Positions 27,365 to 38,129 of a stretch of 64,000 nucleotides of DNA are shown here, piece by piece. Position numbers and translations under genes: made by a program. This stretch comes from an uncultured Marinobacter sp. (GTDB taxonomy: Bacteria; Pseudomonadota; Gammaproteobacteria; Pseudomonadales; Oleiphilaceae). Location of the stretch: positions 186,001 to 250,000 of the forward strand of contig NZ_CAMPJO010000004.1 of the NCBI RefSeq assembly GCF_946886895.1, read 5' to 3'. The stretch's first letter is position 1, and each line of letters begins with the position of its first letter. The notes under the pieces were generated by a model that saw only the letters and a program-made list of their open reading frames with translations, was not told the origin of the DNA and searched no databases.

Positions 27365-27375
27365 TGGTCAGACCA
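27365..27375. promoter_or_regulatory. Candidate GntR/FadR-family operator before glcB
   Basis: TGGTCAGACCA fits the TGGTnnnACCA palindrome bound by FadR-subfamily GntR regulators such as PdhR, LldR and GlcC. It lies about 40 bases upstream of a TATAAT (27416-27421) and 120 bases before glcB. GlcC controls malate synthase G genes in E. coli, so the match is sensible, but no such regulator is encoded in this window. Confidence 0.45.
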
Positions 27376-27493
27376 GTTTTGCGCGTTCAGGCATGATCTT
27401 GTAAGGATTTTCCCTTATAATGCGGCGCTCAAATTAGAATGCCCCTCGTGACGAAGGGGGAGTCGGGAACATAACCCATTGAGGCAGACAACG

Positions 27494-29665
27494 ATGACAG
27501 AACGCGTACAAATCGGCGGCATTCAGGTCGCCAAGAATCTGTATGATTTTGTAAACAATGAGGCGATTCCGGGAACCGGCGTCGATGCTGACAAATTCTG
27601 GGCAGAATTCGACAAGATCGTGAACGAGCTGGCACCGCGTAACCGCGAGCTGCTGGCCAAGCGCGACGCGCTCCAGGAAAAAATGGACAGCTGGAACCGC
27701 GACCACAAGGGCCAGGAGCTGGACATGGCCGAGTACAAGTCTTTCCTGAAAGACATCGGTTACCTGGTGGACGAGCCGTCCGGGTTCAAGATCTCCACTT
27801 CTAATGTGGATCCGGAAGTGGCCACCATGGCGGGCCCGCAGCTGGTGGTTCCGATCATGAATGCCCGTTTTGCCCTGAACGCGGCGAACGCACGCTGGGG
27901 CAGCCTATACGATGCCCTGTACGGCACCGATGCGATTTCCGAGGAAGACGGCGCTGGTAAAGGCCGCGGATACAACCCGGTGCGCGGCGCCAAGGTTATC
28001 GAATGGGCCCGCAACCTTCTCGACAGCTCCGCGCCTCTCGCGTCTGGTAGCCACAAGGATGCTGCAAAGTATCTGGTTGACGGTGGCAAGCTGGTCGTCA
28101 AGCTGCAGAACGGCGAGTCTACCGGCCTGAAAGACGAAGCCGGTTTTGTTGGCTATACCGGCGCTGCCGATGCACCCACCGGCGTACTGCTGGTCAAGAA
28201 CGGCATGCATTTCGAGATCCAGATTGACGCCAGCCACCCTATTGGCAAAAGCGACGGCGCCCATGTCAAAGACGTGCTGATGGAGTCTGCTCTGACCACC
28301 ATCATGGACTGTGAAGACTCGGTTGCCGCCGTGGACGCTGATGACAAGGCGCTGGCCTACCGTAACTGGCTCGGCCTGATGAAGGGCGATCTTCAGGAAA
28401 CCTTCGAGAAGGGCGGCGAGCAGCTGACCCGGAAGATGAACGCGGACCGCACCTACACCGCACCGGATGGCCGCGAGCTCAGCCTGAAAGGTCGGAGCCT
28501 GATGTTTATCCGTAACGTCGGCCACCTGATGACCAACCCGGCCATCCTGCTGAAGGACGGCAATGAAGTGCCGGAAGGCCTGATGGACGGCCTGATCACG
28601 TCGCTGATCGCCATTCATGACATGAAGGGCAACGGCAAGTTCCAGAACAGCACCAAAGGCTCCATGTACATCGTGAAGCCGAAGATGCATGGCCCGGAAG
28701 AGGTGGCGTTCACCAACGAATTCTTCGGGCGCGTTGAAGATGCGCTGAGCCTGCCGCGCTTCAGTCTGAAGGTCGGCATCATGGACGAGGAGCGTCGCAC
28801 CACGGTTAACCTGAAGGCCTGTATCCACGCCGCGAAAGAGCGCGCCGTGTTTATCAATACCGGCTTCCTGGATCGCACCGGTGATGAGATTCATACCTCG
28901 ATGGAACTGGGGCCGTTTATTCGCAAGGGCGCGATGAAGCAGGCAACCTGGATTAACGCCTACGAGCAGTGGAACGTGGATATCGGCCTGGAAACCGGCT
29001 TCCGTGGCGTCGCCCAGATTGGCAAGGGCATGTGGGCCATGCCAGACCTGATGGCCGGCATGCTCGAGGCCAAGATCGGCCATCCTAAAGCCGGTGCCAA
29101 CACCGCGTGGGTGCCGTCTCCGACCGCAGCAACCCTGCACGCCACCCATTATCATCAGGTGAGTGTGGCGGATGTCCAGAAGCAACTGGAAAGCCGCGCC
29201 CGCGCCGCCCTGGAAGATATCCTGACGGTTCCGGTCATGGCTGATCCTTCCTCGCTGAGCGCTGAAGACATCCAGCAGGAGCTGGACAACAACGCCCAGG
29301 GTATCCTCGGCTATGTTGTGCGCTGGGTCGACCAGGGCGTTGGCTGTTCCAAGGTGCCCGACATCAACGATGTGGGGCTGATGGAAGACCGGGCCACCCT
29401 GCGGATTGCTTCCCAGTTGCTGGCCAACTGGCTGCATCACGGTATCTGTTCAGAAGCGCAGATCCTGGAAACCATGAAACGCATGGCAGCGGTGGTCGAC
29501 AAGCAGAACGCCGGGGATTCCGCCTACCGTCCGATGGCCGGAAACTTTGAGAGCAGTGTGGCCTTCCAGGCGGCGCTGGATCTGGTTCTCAAAGGCCGCG
29601 AGCAGCCGAACGGCTACACCGAGCCACTCCTGCACGCCTACCGCCTGAAGGCGAAGGGTCAGTAA
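27494..29665 (+). CDS. glcB: Malate synthase G
   Basis: Condenses glyoxylate and acetyl-CoA to malate, serving the glyoxylate shunt and glycolate use. The 723-residue monomer matches the G isoform rather than the shorter A isoform: start [20 protein letters not shown], active-site stretches [33 protein letters not shown] and [16 protein letters not shown], and the C-terminal [20 protein letters not shown] chose ATG 27494 with GAGG ahead; an upstream in-frame start at 27479 would remove the ribosome site. No glcDEF or aceA is beside it; it is a single-gene unit closed by a long terminator. Confidence 0.97.
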   Translation: MTERVQIGGIQVAKNLYDFVNNEAIPGTGVDADKFWAEFDKIVNELAPRNRELLAKRDALQEKMDSWNRDHKGQELDMAEYKSFLKDIGYLVDEPSGFKISTSNVDPEVATMAGPQLVVPIMNARFALNAANARWGSLYDALYGTDAISEEDGAGKGRGYNPVRGAKVIEWARNLLDSSAPLASGSHKDAAKYLVDGGKLVVKLQNGESTGLKDEAGFVGYTGAADAPTGVLLVKNGMHFEIQIDASHPIGKSDGAHVKDVLMESALTTIMDCEDSVAAVDADDKALAYRNWLGLMKGDLQETFEKGGEQLTRKMNADRTYTAPDGRELSLKGRSLMFIRNVGHLMTNPAILLKDGNEVPEGLMDGLITSLIAIHDMKGNGKFQNSTKGSMYIVKPKMHGPEEVAFTNEFFGRVEDALSLPRFSLKVGIMDEERRTTVNLKACIHAAKERAVFINTGFLDRTGDEIHTSMELGPFIRKGAMKQATWINAYEQWNVDIGLETGFRGVAQIGKGMWAMPDLMAGMLEAKIGHPKAGANTAWVPSPTAATLHATHYHQVSVADVQKQLESRARAALEDILTVPVMADPSSLSAEDIQQELDNNAQGILGYVVRWVDQGVGCSKVPDINDVGLMEDRATLRIASQLLANWLHHGICSEAQILETMKRMAAVVDKQNAGDSAYRPMAGNFESSVAFQAALDLVLKGREQPNGYTEPLLHAYRLKAKGQ

Positions 29666-29667
29666 GC

Positions 29668-29709
29668 CTGACAGTAAAAACCCCGCAAAAGCGGGGTTTT
29701 TACTGTCAG
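29668..29709. terminator. Bidirectional terminator between glcB and folD
   Basis: A perfect 19-bp stem (CTGACAGTAAAAACCCCGC) with an AAAA loop separates two convergent genes. The A and T runs lie inside the stem, giving function on both strands. Confidence 0.95.
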
Positions 29710-29713
29710 CTTC

Positions 29714-30583
29714 TCATAGAGGGGTCTGACCCCTGTGCAACACATCCGCAGCGTACAGAGTATTCTGCAGCAGGGTGGCGATCGTCATCGGCCCGACACC
29801 GCCGGGAACCGGCGTGATGTAGGCGGCGCGCTCGGCGGCGGCCTGAAAATCCACATCGCCTCGCAGTTTGCCGTCCTCCATGCGATTGATGCCCACGTCG
29901 ATGACCGTGGCGCCCGGCTTTATCCACTCCCCCTTGATCAGCCCTGGCTTGCCGACCGCCGCAATCAGGATATCGGCTTCGCCGACGAACCGGGCCAGAT
30001 CTGGTGTAAATCGATGGCAGATGGTTGTCGTGGCGCCCTTGAGCAGCAGTTCCATGCTCATGGGGCGGCCTACGATGTTGGACGCGCCAACGATGACCGC
30101 GTGCTGACCCTTGTAGGGCGTACCAATGGAGTCGAGCAGGGTGATGATGCCCGCCGGCGTACATGGCCGCAGAGTGGGCTTGCGCTGCATCAGGCGCCCG
30201 ATGTTGTAGGGGTGGAAACCGTCCACATCCTTGTCGGGCCGGATCTTGACCAGAATCGGATCGGCGTCCAGGTGTCCGGGTAAGGGCAACTGGACCAGGA
30301 TGCCGTCGACGATGGGGTTATCGTTCAGCTCATCCACCAGTGCCTCGAGGGCTTCCTGGCTGGTATCTTCCGGGAGATCGTAGGATAGGGAAAGAATGCC
30401 GGCCTCATCGCACGCTTTGCGTTTGTTGCCGACGTAAACACTGGAGGCCGGGTCGTTGCCCACCAGCACCACCGCCAGGCCCGGGGCGCGAAGGCCTTGT
30501 TGCCTGCGGGTTTCGACGCCAGTGGCGACCTGTTGTCTCACCGTGGCGGCGATGTCTTTTCCGTTAATCAGTTTGGCGCTCAT
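29714..30583 (-). CDS. folD: Methylenetetrahydrofolate dehydrogenase / methenyltetrahydrofolate cyclohydrolase
   Basis: Interconverts 5,10-methylene-, methenyl- and 10-formyl-THF with NADP, supplying one-carbon units. The 289-residue enzyme has the expected signatures: [20 protein letters not shown] (catalytic YxxxK), [58 protein letters not shown] and [20 protein letters not shown] chose ATG 30583 ([13 protein letters not shown]) over the longer frame to 30634, whose extra 17 residues are not family-like. It faces away from the tRNA cluster. Confidence 0.96.
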   Translation of the reverse strand: MSAKLINGKDIAATVRQQVATGVETRRQQGLRAPGLAVVLVGNDPASSVYVGNKRKACDEAGILSLSYDLPEDTSQEALEALVDELNDNPIVDGILVQLPLPGHLDADPILVKIRPDKDVDGFHPYNIGRLMQRKPTLRPCTPAGIITLLDSIGTPYKGQHAVIVGASNIVGRPMSMELLLKGATTTICHRFTPDLARFVGEADILIAAVGKPGLIKGEWIKPGATVIDVGINRMEDGKLRGDVDFQAAAERAAYITPVPGGVGPMTIATLLQNTLYAADVLHRGQTPL

Positions 30584-30740
30584 GTCTCGTCTTGTCGATT
30601 GGGCAGTTGTAAATGAAGCCGGGCATTGTCTCATGCTTCCGCCGGAACTCCAATCAATGCCCGGGCGGCCTACCGGGAACTTTCAGGCTCCTCCGGGGTC
30701 ACGGTAAGCTCCGGGTCCGGGGGCAATTTCCAATTCCGTG

Positions 30741-30769
30741 TTGACGGAGCCGGCCGGCGCCGGTAATAT
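30741..30769 (+). promoter_or_regulatory. Sigma-70 promoter of the tRNA cluster
   Basis: TTGACG and TAATAT are separated by 17 bases. The -10 is followed by a GC-only discriminator (GCGCGCC), the pattern of stable-RNA promoters that respond to ppGpp and growth rate. The first tRNA begins about 40 bases downstream. Confidence 0.7.
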
Positions 30770-30809
30770 GCGCGCCAACTTTGCTGAGGCACTTGTTGTT
30801 CAGTTCAGA

Positions 30810-30886
30810 CGGGGTATAGCGCAGTCTGGTAGCGCGCCTGCTTTGGGAGCAGGATGTCGGGAGTTCGAATCTCTCTACCCCGACCA
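30810..30886 (+). tRNA. tRNA-Pro (anticodon TGG)
   Basis: A 77-base cloverleaf with CCA encoded. The acceptor stem pairs CGGGGTA with TACCCCG; the anticodon arm is CCTGC-TTTGGGA-GCAGG with TGG at 30844-30846; the T arm contains GTTCGAATC. First of four tRNAs before tig. Confidence 0.97.
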
Positions 30887-30918
30887 TTTTCTGGATATTC
30901 AGGTGGGCGAACGGTCAA

Positions 30919-30995
30919 GCGCCCGTAGCTCAGCTGGATAGAGCACCCGCCTTCTAAGCGGGTGGTCGCAGGTTCGAGTCCTGCCGGGCGCGCCA
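30919..30995 (+). tRNA. tRNA-Arg (anticodon TCT)
   Basis: A 77-base cloverleaf with CCA encoded. The acceptor stem pairs GCGCCCG with CGGGCGC, with G at the discriminator position; the anticodon arm is CCCGC-CTTCTAA-GCGGG with TCT at 30953-30955. It reads the rarer AGA/AGG codons. Confidence 0.97.
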
Positions 30996-31066
30996 TCAAG
31001 TCGTTGGCTTGGTCCGCGCCGGAGCGATCGTAACCAGCAAAGTTGAAACAAGGCAGGTCCCGATGT

Positions 31067-31143
31067 GGTGGACGTAGCTCAGTTGGTAGAGCTCAGGATT
31101 GTGACTCCTGCGGTCGAGGGTTCGAACCCCTTCGTCCACCCCA
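31067..31143 (+). tRNA. tRNA-His (anticodon GTG)
   Basis: The extra G at position -1 (31067) faces C73, the identity element of tRNA-His. The acceptor stem pairs GTGGACG with CGTCCAC; the anticodon arm is CAGGA-TTGTGAC-TCCTG with GTG at 31101-31103. CCA is encoded. Confidence 0.97.
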
Positions 31144-31223
31144 CTTTTCTTGAAGGTTTTATTTCCGCGTTTGTTGCCTCAATGGGTAGCTCAAGGGTTG
31201 CCGGTAAAGTGACAATCTGTTGT

Positions 31224-31308
31224 GCGCGAGTGGCGGAACTGGTAGACGCGCTGGATTTAGGTTCCAGTGGGGCAACCCGTGAGAGTTCGAGTCTCTCCTC
31301 GCGCACCA
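31224..31308 (+). tRNA. tRNA-Leu (anticodon TAG)
   Basis: An 85-base class II tRNA with a long variable arm (TGGGGCAACCCG region). The acceptor stem pairs GCGCGAG with CTCGCGC; the anticodon arm is CTGGA-TTTAGGT-TCCAG with TAG at 31258-31260. CCA is encoded. Confidence 0.97.
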
Positions 31309-31546
31309 TCCTTTCTTTCAGTGCCCCCTTTATATTGCCGTTTATCGCCCCCACTATGCCCGTTACGGGTTTATTGCGCTGTGATCAGAGCCCTGAAACC
31401 ACTGAGTTCTGGTGATTCTCTCTGCGGGGCAAACCATGATAAACTACCGGCTTTTAATTTTCGGTTCTTTCACGGGCAGCCGCCCGGGTCTGGACTTTTA
31501 GGTTTAAATTCATTCACATACTGAACCTGTAATTTGAGGATCTTCC

Positions 31547-32851
31547 ATGCAAGTGTCTGTTGAAACGACCTCCAACATCGAGCGTCGCATGACGATTGGT
31601 GTGCCCGCCCAGGAAATTGACCAGGCGGTCCAGAAGCGCCTGCAGGAAACCGCGCGCACAGTACGCCTGAACGGTTTCCGCCCGGGAAAGGTGCCCATGA
31701 GCGTGGTCAAGCGTCGTTTCGGTGACAGCGTCCGTCAGGAAATTGTCGGCGAAGTGATGCGCGACCATTACGTCAAGGCACTGCAAGAGCAGGATATCAA
31801 CCCGGCGGGCTGGCCAAAATTCGAACCGAAAACCATGGAAGAGGGCAAAGACCTTGAGTTCGTCGCCGTCTTCGAGGTTTTGCCAGACATTGAGCTGGGT
31901 GACCTGAGCAAGATATCGGTTGAAAAGCTGACCTCGGAAATCACCGACAAAGACGTCGATAACATGATCGACAACCTGCGTCGGCAGCAGGCCACGATGA
32001 AGGAAGTCAAGCGCAAGTCCAAGAATAAGGACGTGCTGACTATTGATTTCAAAGGGTTTATCGACGGAGAAGAGTTTGAGGGCGGCGCCGCTGAAGGCCA
32101 TCGCCTGACTCTGGGATCCGATCAGATGATCCCGGGCTTCGAGAAGGCGATCGTTGGTGGCAAGGCCGGCGAGGAGCTGGAAATCGAAGTCACCTTCCCG
32201 GAGGACTATCAGAACGAGGAACTGGCGGGCAAGCCGGCCAGGTTCGAGATCAAGGTCCACAAGGTCGAAGAGCCGCAGCTGCCTGAACTGGATGCCGAGT
32301 TTTTCAAGAAGTTCGGTATCGATGCGGAAGATGAAATCGCGTTCCGTGAGGAAGTGAAGAAAAACATGGAGCGGGAACTCAAGCAGGCGGTTTCCAACAA
32401 AGTAAAGAATGACGTGGTTGACGGTTTGCTGGAGACCACCGAGCTGGACATTCCGGCTGCTCTGGTTGATCAGGAAATTGATCGCCTGCGCCAGGATGCG
32501 GTTCAGCGCTTCGGTGGCCAGGTAGACTTCCAGCAGCTGCCCAAGGAAATCTTTGATGAGCAGGCCCGTCGCCGGGTAAAAACCGGGCTGCTGTTCCAGG
32601 AAGTGGTCAAGAAAAACGACCTGAAGGCCGATCCGGCAAAAGTTGACGAAAAGATCCAGGAGATTGCGTCAACGTATGAACAGCCTGAAGAAGTGGTCGC
32701 GCACTTCAACAGCAATCCGGAGCAGAAGTCCCAGATTGAATCGTCTGTGCTGGAAGATCAGGTGGTGGATTACGTGCTGGAGCAGGCCAAGGTCAAGGAA
32801 AAAAAGGTCAAGTACGAAGAAGCCATTCAGGCCGGACAGCCGCAGCGCTGA
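31547..32851 (+). CDS. tig: Trigger factor
   Basis: Ribosome-bound chaperone that shields nascent chains at the exit tunnel. The 434-residue protein has the N-terminal ribosome-binding domain, with the signature close to GFRPGKVPMSVVKRRFG near residues 43-60. A central FKBP-type isomerase domain follows (VLTIDFKGFIDGEEFEGG, TLGSDQMIPGFEKAIVGGKA), then a helical C-terminal arm region. The ATG follows GAGGAT. It begins the tig-clpP-clpX-lon block found in most proteobacteria, and a strong hairpin separates it from clpP. Confidence 0.97.
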   Translation: MQVSVETTSNIERRMTIGVPAQEIDQAVQKRLQETARTVRLNGFRPGKVPMSVVKRRFGDSVRQEIVGEVMRDHYVKALQEQDINPAGWPKFEPKTMEEGKDLEFVAVFEVLPDIELGDLSKISVEKLTSEITDKDVDNMIDNLRRQQATMKEVKRKSKNKDVLTIDFKGFIDGEEFEGGAAEGHRLTLGSDQMIPGFEKAIVGGKAGEELEIEVTFPEDYQNEELAGKPARFEIKVHKVEEPQLPELDAEFFKKFGIDAEDEIAFREEVKKNMERELKQAVSNKVKNDVVDGLLETTELDIPAALVDQEIDRLRQDAVQRFGGQVDFQQLPKEIFDEQARRRVKTGLLFQEVVKKNDLKADPAKVDEKIQEIASTYEQPEEVVAHFNSNPEQKSQIESSVLEDQVVDYVLEQAKVKEKKVKYEEAIQAGQPQR

Positions 32852-32894
32852 TTCCGTCCGGGCCGGAGACTGTTCCGGTCTGGCTGGCCGCATC

Positions 32895-32927
32895 ATGAAA
32901 ACAGCCGGCATGTCCGGCTGTTTTCAT
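32895..32927 (+). terminator. Terminator between tig and clpP
   Basis: A perfect 14-bp stem (ATGAAAACAGCCGG) with a CATGT loop ends in a T-rich arm. It may only attenuate, because clpP follows in the same direction. Confidence 0.8.
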
Positions 32928-33022
32928 CTAGGCCCGCTGCTGGCACAGTACAGTGTGCTTTCACTGTAAAATGACGTGGCGCGAGTCCACGACCCATTGT
33001 CCATAAGGAGTTCAGGCGCATC

Positions 33023-33658
33023 ATGACGCAGAAACCAGTTGAGGGTCCCGCAATGGTAACCAGTTCCGGCCTGGTGCCGATTGTTATCGAACAGACAGCC
33101 CGGGGCGAGCGTTCGTTCGACATCTATTCCCGTCTGCTCAAGGAGCGGGTGATCTTCATGGTCGGTCCGGTCGAAGACCATATGGCCAATCTGATCGTGG
33201 CTCAGCTTCTGTTCCTGGAATCCGAGAACCCGGACAAGGACATCCACCTGTACATCAACAGCCCCGGGGGTTCGGTAACGGCGGGTATGTCGATCTATGA
33301 CACCATGCAGTTCATCAAGCCGGACGTGGCCACCCTGTGTGTTGGCCAGGCGGCCAGTATGGGCGCATTTCTGCTTGCGGGCGGCGCCGCCGGAAAGCGG
33401 GCCTGCCTGCCCAACTCCCGGGTGATGATTCATCAGCCGCTGGGGGGTTATCAGGGCCAGGCAACGGATATCGAGATTCACACCCGAGAGATTCTCAAGA
33501 TCCGCCACACCCTGAATTCGATTCTGGCACACCATACTGGTCAGGACCTCGAAACCATCGCCAAGGACACGGACCGCGACAATTTCATGGATCCGGGCCA
33601 GGCGAAAGAGTACGGGCTGATTGACTCCATACTTGATAAGCGCGTACCGAATAAATAA
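33023..33658 (+). CDS. clpP: ATP-dependent Clp protease proteolytic subunit
   Basis: Forms the two-ring serine protease chamber fed by ClpX or ClpA. The 211-residue protein shows the catalytic Ser in [14 protein letters not shown], the His in [17 protein letters not shown] and the Asp in the [10 protein letters not shown] region. It opens with a short propeptide-like segment before [20 protein letters not shown]. The ribosome site AAGGAG sits somewhat far (12 bases) from the ATG. clpX follows 76 bases later on the same strand. Confidence 0.97.
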   Translation: MTQKPVEGPAMVTSSGLVPIVIEQTARGERSFDIYSRLLKERVIFMVGPVEDHMANLIVAQLLFLESENPDKDIHLYINSPGGSVTAGMSIYDTMQFIKPDVATLCVGQAASMGAFLLAGGAAGKRACLPNSRVMIHQPLGGYQGQATDIEIHTREILKIRHTLNSILAHHTGQDLETIAKDTDRDNFMDPGQAKEYGLIDSILDKRVPNK

Positions 33659-33734
33659 TACTGACGGTAATTGCATCACCCTGGCCGGCGTGTCACGTAA
33701 CGCCGGCTGGCAAAACGAGATCAGAGGTATTTCA

Positions 33735-35018
33735 ATGGCAGATGAAAGAAACGGCAGGGGCGACGATAACGGCAAGTTGCTCTACTGCTCGTTTTGTGGA
33801 AAGAGCCAGCATGAAGTCCGTAAGCTCATTGCAGGGCCCTCGGTGTTCATCTGCGACGAGTGCGTCGACCTGTGCAACGACATTATCCGTGAAGAAATTC
33901 AGGAAAATGCCCAGGAAGAGCCCAGCGATCGCCTCCCGGCACCGGCCGATATCCGGCATACGCTGGATGAGTACGTCATCGGCCAGGATCGGGCCAAAGT
34001 CGTGCTGTCGGTCGCCGTCTACAACCACTATAAGCGGTTGCGCTATGGCGAAGGCAAGGGCGATGTTGAGCTCGGGAAAAGCAATATCCTGCTGATTGGC
34101 CCGACCGGTAGCGGTAAAACCCTGCTGGCGGAAACCCTGGCCCGGATGCTCAATGTTCCCTTCACCATTGCCGATGCCACAACGCTGACGGAAGCGGGCT
34201 ATGTGGGTGAAGATGTTGAAAACATCATCCAGAAACTGCTCCAGAAGTGTGACTACGATGTGGATAAGGCCCAGCGGGGTATTGTTTACATTGACGAGAT
34301 CGATAAGATCTCCCGCAAGTCGGACAATCCGTCCATTACCCGGGACGTGTCCGGGGAAGGGGTCCAGCAGGCGCTGCTGAAACTGATCGAGGGAACCGTG
34401 GCCTCGGTGCCGCCCCAGGGCGGGCGCAAGCATCCCCAGCAGGAGTTCCTGCAGGTGGATACCGGCAACATGCTGTTCATTTGTGGCGGTGCCTTTGCGG
34501 GCCTGGACAAGGTCATCCGGGAGCGGACGGAGAAAAGCAGCATTGGCTTCTCGGCGTCGGTCGCCAGTCAGGATGACGCCAAGAACACGGGCGATATCAT
34601 CAAGAGCGTGGAAACCGAGGATCTGGTCAAGTACGGTCTGATTCCGGAATTCGTTGGCCGTCTGCCGGTGGTGGCAACGCTGAATGAACTGGATGAGGAA
34701 GCGCTGGTCCAGATTCTGACCGAGCCCAAAAACTCCCTGACCAAGCAGTATCAGAAACTGTTTGATATGGAAGGGGTAGAGCTGGATTTCCGTGAAGAAG
34801 CACTTCGGGCCGTAGCCCGAAAGGCCATGGATCGCAAGACCGGCGCCCGGGGATTGAGGTCGATCATGGAGGCCACCCTGCTGGATACCATGTATCAGAT
34901 TCCGTCTGAGCATGACGTCAGCAAAGTGGTTATCGATGAGAGCGTGATCAAGGGTGACTCCGAGCCATTCAAGATCTACGCCAGCAGCGACCATGCCAAG
35001 GCAGTGCCGGAAGACTGA
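33735..35018 (+). CDS. clpX: Clp protease ATP-binding subunit ClpX
   Basis: AAA+ unfoldase that selects substrates and threads them into ClpP. The 427-residue protein begins with the zinc-binding domain ([21 protein letters not shown], four Cys). It continues with Walker [19 protein letters not shown], the pore loop GYVGEDV, Walker [15 protein letters not shown] and sensor residues, and carries the IGF-type ClpP-binding loop (SSIGFSASV). I chose ATG 33735 with AGAGGT before it; the frame stays open back into clpP but those residues are not ClpX-like. A terminator follows. Confidence 0.98.
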   Translation: MADERNGRGDDNGKLLYCSFCGKSQHEVRKLIAGPSVFICDECVDLCNDIIREEIQENAQEEPSDRLPAPADIRHTLDEYVIGQDRAKVVLSVAVYNHYKRLRYGEGKGDVELGKSNILLIGPTGSGKTLLAETLARMLNVPFTIADATTLTEAGYVGEDVENIIQKLLQKCDYDVDKAQRGIVYIDEIDKISRKSDNPSITRDVSGEGVQQALLKLIEGTVASVPPQGGRKHPQQEFLQVDTGNMLFICGGAFAGLDKVIRERTEKSSIGFSASVASQDDAKNTGDIIKSVETEDLVKYGLIPEFVGRLPVVATLNELDEEALVQILTEPKNSLTKQYQKLFDMEGVELDFREEALRAVARKAMDRKTGARGLRSIMEATLLDTMYQIPSEHDVSKVVIDESVIKGDSEPFKIYASSDHAKAVPED

Positions 35019-35042
35019 CCCGGCCCGTGAGACCGACGAATG

Positions 35043-35070
35043 AAAAAAGGGGCGAATTCGCCCCTTTTTT
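35043..35070. terminator. Terminator after clpX
   Basis: A fully symmetrical 28-base palindrome: six A, GGGGCG, AATT loop, CGCCCC, six T. It separates clpPX from lon. Confidence 0.93.
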
Positions 35071-35119
35071 CATGGCTGGGTTCTCCTTTCCGCCACATGG
35101 TGTTTCGTTTGGTAAAAAT

Positions 35120-35145
35120 ATTGCAATTTATACGGGCGCCCCAAT
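35120..35145 (+). promoter_or_regulatory. Possible heat-shock (sigma-32) promoter of lon
   Basis: ATTGCAA and CCCCAAT, 12 bases apart, resemble the sigma-32 consensus CTTGAAA and CCCCATnT, about 45 bases before the lon start. The -35 part is imperfect and the spacer one base short. lon is a heat-shock gene in many bacteria, so the match is plausible. Confidence 0.35.
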
Positions 35146-35187
35146 GAAGGGTGATATGCTGAAAGAAACCCCGTCAGAGGATTCCCT

Positions 35188-37605
35188 ATGACCCGGATAC
35201 CCGAAGATATCGTGCAAGAATACCCGCTGCTCCCGCTCCGTGATGTGGTGGTGTTTCCGCACATGGTGGTCCCGCTTTTCGTGGGCCGCGAAAAATCCAT
35301 CCAGGCGCTGGAAGCGGCAATGGAAGGGAGCAAGGAAATTCTCCTGGTTGCCCAGCGGGACGCCTCCACCGATGAGCCGGGCCCGAAGGACGTGTTCGAC
35401 ATGGGCACGCTGGCCACCGTGTTGCAAATGCTCAGGCTGCCGGACGGCACTGTTAAAGTTCTGGTAGAGGGCAACGCCCGCGCAACCATCGGCGATATTG
35501 TCGAAGGCGAATACCTGTCGGGTAGTGCGATGGTGGTGGACGAAGAGTCCTTGCCGGAGCGCGAGGAGGATGTGCTCACCAAAACCCTGATGGATGAGTT
35601 CGAAAAGTACGTCAAGCTTTCCAAGAAAGTGCCCTCGGAGGTGTCTAATGCCCTGACCGGCATTGACGAGCTGGAGCGTCTGGCGGACACCATGGCCGCC
35701 CACCTGGAAATGCGCATTCCCGAAAAGCAGGAGCTGCTTGAAGCGCTGGATGTGCGCAAGCGGGTGGATCTGCTGTTGGGCAAGTTGGACGGTGAAATCG
35801 ACCTGATCGAAGTGGAAAAGCGTATCCGCGGTCGCGTCAAGAAGCAGATGGAGCGCAGCCAGCGCGAGTATTACCTGAACGAGCAGATGAAGGCCATCCA
35901 GAAAGAGATGGGTAACCTGGGTGAGGGTAATAACGACTTTGAAGAGCTGGAACAAAAGCTTGAAGAGGCGGGTCTGCCAGAAGAGGCCCGCAAGAAAACC
36001 GAAGCCGAGCTGAACAAGCTCAAGATGATGTCGCCCATGTCCGCCGAGGCGACCGTGGTGCGTGGCTATATTGACTGGATGTTGGCGGTGCCCTGGAAAA
36101 AGCGCAGCCGGGTTCGTCACGACATCGAGAAAGCCCGTGAAATCCTCGACCAGGACCATTACGGGCTTGATGAGGTCAAGAAACGGATTCTGGAGTACCT
36201 CGCGGTCCAGAGCCGTGTCAAGAAGGTTAAGGGGCCTGTGCTGTGTCTGGTGGGGCCTCCGGGGGTTGGTAAAACCTCGTTGGGTCAATCCATTGCCCGG
36301 GCAACCAATCGCAAATACACCCGTATGGCCCTGGGCGGTGTCCGTGACGAGGCCGAGATCCGTGGCCACCGGAAAACCTACATCGGGGCGTTGCCGGGCA
36401 AGCTGCTGCAGAAACTGTCCAAGGTGGGCGTGAAAAACCCGCTGTTCCTGTTCGATGAAATTGACAAGATGGGCATGGATCACCGGGGCGATCCGGCGTC
36501 GGCCCTCCTGGAAGTGCTTGATCCGGAGCAGAACCACACCTTCAACGATCACTACCTGGAAGTGGACTACGACCTGTCTGACGTGATGTTTGTATGCACC
36601 TCCAACTCCATGGACATCCCGCCGGCGTTGCTCGACCGGATGGAGATCATCCGGATTCCCGGTTACACCGAGGATGAAAAGGTGAACATCGCCCTGCGCT
36701 ACCTGCTGCCGAAGCAGATCAAGGCCAATGGCCTGCACAAGGATGAGCTCACACTTCCCGAGCAGACGCTGCGTGACCTGATTCGTTACTACACCCGTGA
36801 GGCGGGCGTACGGGGTCTGGAGCGTGAGATCGCCAAGATTTGCCGTAAGGTCGTCCGGCAGCATGTCGAGGCCGGCGAGAAAGCCTCAGTGACGCTGACG
36901 CCGGAAATGCTTGAAGACTACTCCGGGGTCAAGAAGTTCAAGTATGGCCTGGCGGAGGAGAAAAATGAGATCGGCCAGGTCACCGGTCTGGCCTGGACCC
37001 AGGTGGGCGGCGAACTGCTTCACATCGAGTGCGCGCTTACCCCGGGCAAGGGCCGTGTGGTCAAAACCGGCTCGTTGGGCGACGTCATGCAGGAGTCTAT
37101 CCAGACAGCGCTGACGGTGGTCAGAAGCCGGGCGCCGGGTCTTGGTGTTGCCGACGATTTCCACGAGAAGCACGATCTCCACGTCCACGTGCCGGAGGGT
37201 GCCACGCCGAAAGATGGTCCCAGTGCCGGTATTGGCATGTGCACGGCGCTGGTCTCGGCATTGACCCGGATTCCGGTCCGGGCCGACGTTGCCATGACCG
37301 GTGAGATCACTTTGCGCGGTCGGGTACTGCCGATTGGCGGGCTGAAGGAGAAGCTTCTGGCGGCCCATCGTGGTGGCATCAAAACGGTTCTGATTCCTGA
37401 TGAAAATGCCAGGGATCTCAAGGAGATACCTGAAAACATCAAGGAGTCCCTGGAGATCCGCCCGGTCAAGTGGATTGATGAAGTTCTGGACATCGCCCTG
37501 GCGTATGCGCCGGAACCGCGGGCCGAGGATTCCCCGTCGTCGGCAGGCGCTGGCAAACCCCGCGACGACGAGGGCGAGGGTGCAGAACGCATAAATACAC
37601 ATTAA
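35188..37605 (+). CDS. lon: ATP-dependent protease Lon
   Basis: Cytoplasmic AAA+ serine protease that removes damaged and regulatory proteins. The 805-residue protein has the N-terminal substrate-binding LON domain ([20 protein letters not shown]) and a coiled-coil region ([17 protein letters not shown]). The AAA+ core has [18 protein letters not shown] and [17 protein letters not shown]. The protease domain has the catalytic Ser in [11 protein letters not shown] and Lys in [17 protein letters not shown]. The ATG follows AGAGGA. hupB lies downstream as in E. coli and Pseudomonas. Confidence 0.98.
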   Translation: MTRIPEDIVQEYPLLPLRDVVVFPHMVVPLFVGREKSIQALEAAMEGSKEILLVAQRDASTDEPGPKDVFDMGTLATVLQMLRLPDGTVKVLVEGNARATIGDIVEGEYLSGSAMVVDEESLPEREEDVLTKTLMDEFEKYVKLSKKVPSEVSNALTGIDELERLADTMAAHLEMRIPEKQELLEALDVRKRVDLLLGKLDGEIDLIEVEKRIRGRVKKQMERSQREYYLNEQMKAIQKEMGNLGEGNNDFEELEQKLEEAGLPEEARKKTEAELNKLKMMSPMSAEATVVRGYIDWMLAVPWKKRSRVRHDIEKAREILDQDHYGLDEVKKRILEYLAVQSRVKKVKGPVLCLVGPPGVGKTSLGQSIARATNRKYTRMALGGVRDEAEIRGHRKTYIGALPGKLLQKLSKVGVKNPLFLFDEIDKMGMDHRGDPASALLEVLDPEQNHTFNDHYLEVDYDLSDVMFVCTSNSMDIPPALLDRMEIIRIPGYTEDEKVNIALRYLLPKQIKANGLHKDELTLPEQTLRDLIRYYTREAGVRGLEREIAKICRKVVRQHVEAGEKASVTLTPEMLEDYSGVKKFKYGLAEEKNEIGQVTGLAWTQVGGELLHIECALTPGKGRVVKTGSLGDVMQESIQTALTVVRSRAPGLGVADDFHEKHDLHVHVPEGATPKDGPSAGIGMCTALVSALTRIPVRADVAMTGEITLRGRVLPIGGLKEKLLAAHRGGIKTVLIPDENARDLKEIPENIKESLEIRPVKWIDEVLDIALAYAPEPRAEDSPSSAGAGKPRDDEGEGAERINTH

Positions 37606-37620
37606 AGCCGTGATGAGTTG

Positions 37621-37650
37621 TTGACACGCCTGAGAGCCCATTGGTATAAC
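37621..37650 (+). promoter_or_regulatory. Sigma-70 promoter of hupB
   Basis: A consensus TTGACA and TATAAC are separated by 18 bases, about 190 bases before the hupB start. This implies a long 5' untranslated leader. The leader also contains the near-palindrome TTGGTATAAC...CCAATACCAA. Confidence 0.7.
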
Positions 37651-37843
37651 TGTTTCGCCGTGAAGCAGCCAATACCAAGGGCTCCCGCGCAGTAAGTGCC
37701 TATTCCAAACACCGGTTTAAAGCCGCAAGGAATAAGAAAACTGAAGAATGGAATTCTCTGACCGCTTATGCGATAGTCGAGAACGTCCGAGAAAAAACAA
37801 TCCAACCTATAACATCTTCAACCTGAAATCGAAGGGGTTTAGT

Positions 37844-38116
37844 GTGAACAAGTCCGAACTTATCGATGCAATTGCAGAGTCCGCAGATATCTCCAAAGCC
37901 GCCGCTGGCCGTGCTCTGGATGCCATGACCAACTCCATCACCGGTGCCCTGAAAAAAGGCGATCAGGTTACTCTGATCGGTTTTGGTACCTTTTCCGTGA
38001 AAGAGCGTGCTGCTCGTACCGGTCGTAACCCGCAGACCGGTGCCGAGATCAAGATTCCGGCCTCCAAAGTGCCTGGGTTTAAAGCAGGCAAGGCCCTGAA
38101 AGACGCCGTCAAGTAA
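37844..38116 (+). CDS. hupB: DNA-binding protein HU, beta type
   Basis: Small basic nucleoid protein that bends DNA as a dimer. At 90 residues it has the full family length and near-identical key parts: [20 protein letters not shown], the arm [20 protein letters not shown] with the intercalating Pro, and the C-terminal [17 protein letters not shown] chose GTG 37844 with GAAGGGG about seven bases ahead; longer in-frame starts add residues not seen in HU. Two stem-loops follow, the second a terminator. Confidence 0.97.
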   Translation: MNKSELIDAIAESADISKAAAGRALDAMTNSITGALKKGDQVTLIGFGTFSVKERAARTGRNPQTGAEIKIPASKVPGFKAGKALKDAVK

Positions 38117-38129
38117 CGGTTCTTTCTCC

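Noticed and set aside
27905..29440. 511-residue open frame antisense to glcB
   Set aside because: It lies wholly inside a well-conserved malate synthase gene, with no ribosome site or recognisable domain.
30738..31415. Open frames across the tRNA cluster
   Set aside because: They overlap four well-formed tRNA genes on either strand and have no protein-family features.
35128..36864. 578-residue open frame antisense to lon
   Set aside because: Lon is intact on the plus strand; the antisense protein is His/Leu/Gln-rich without motifs.
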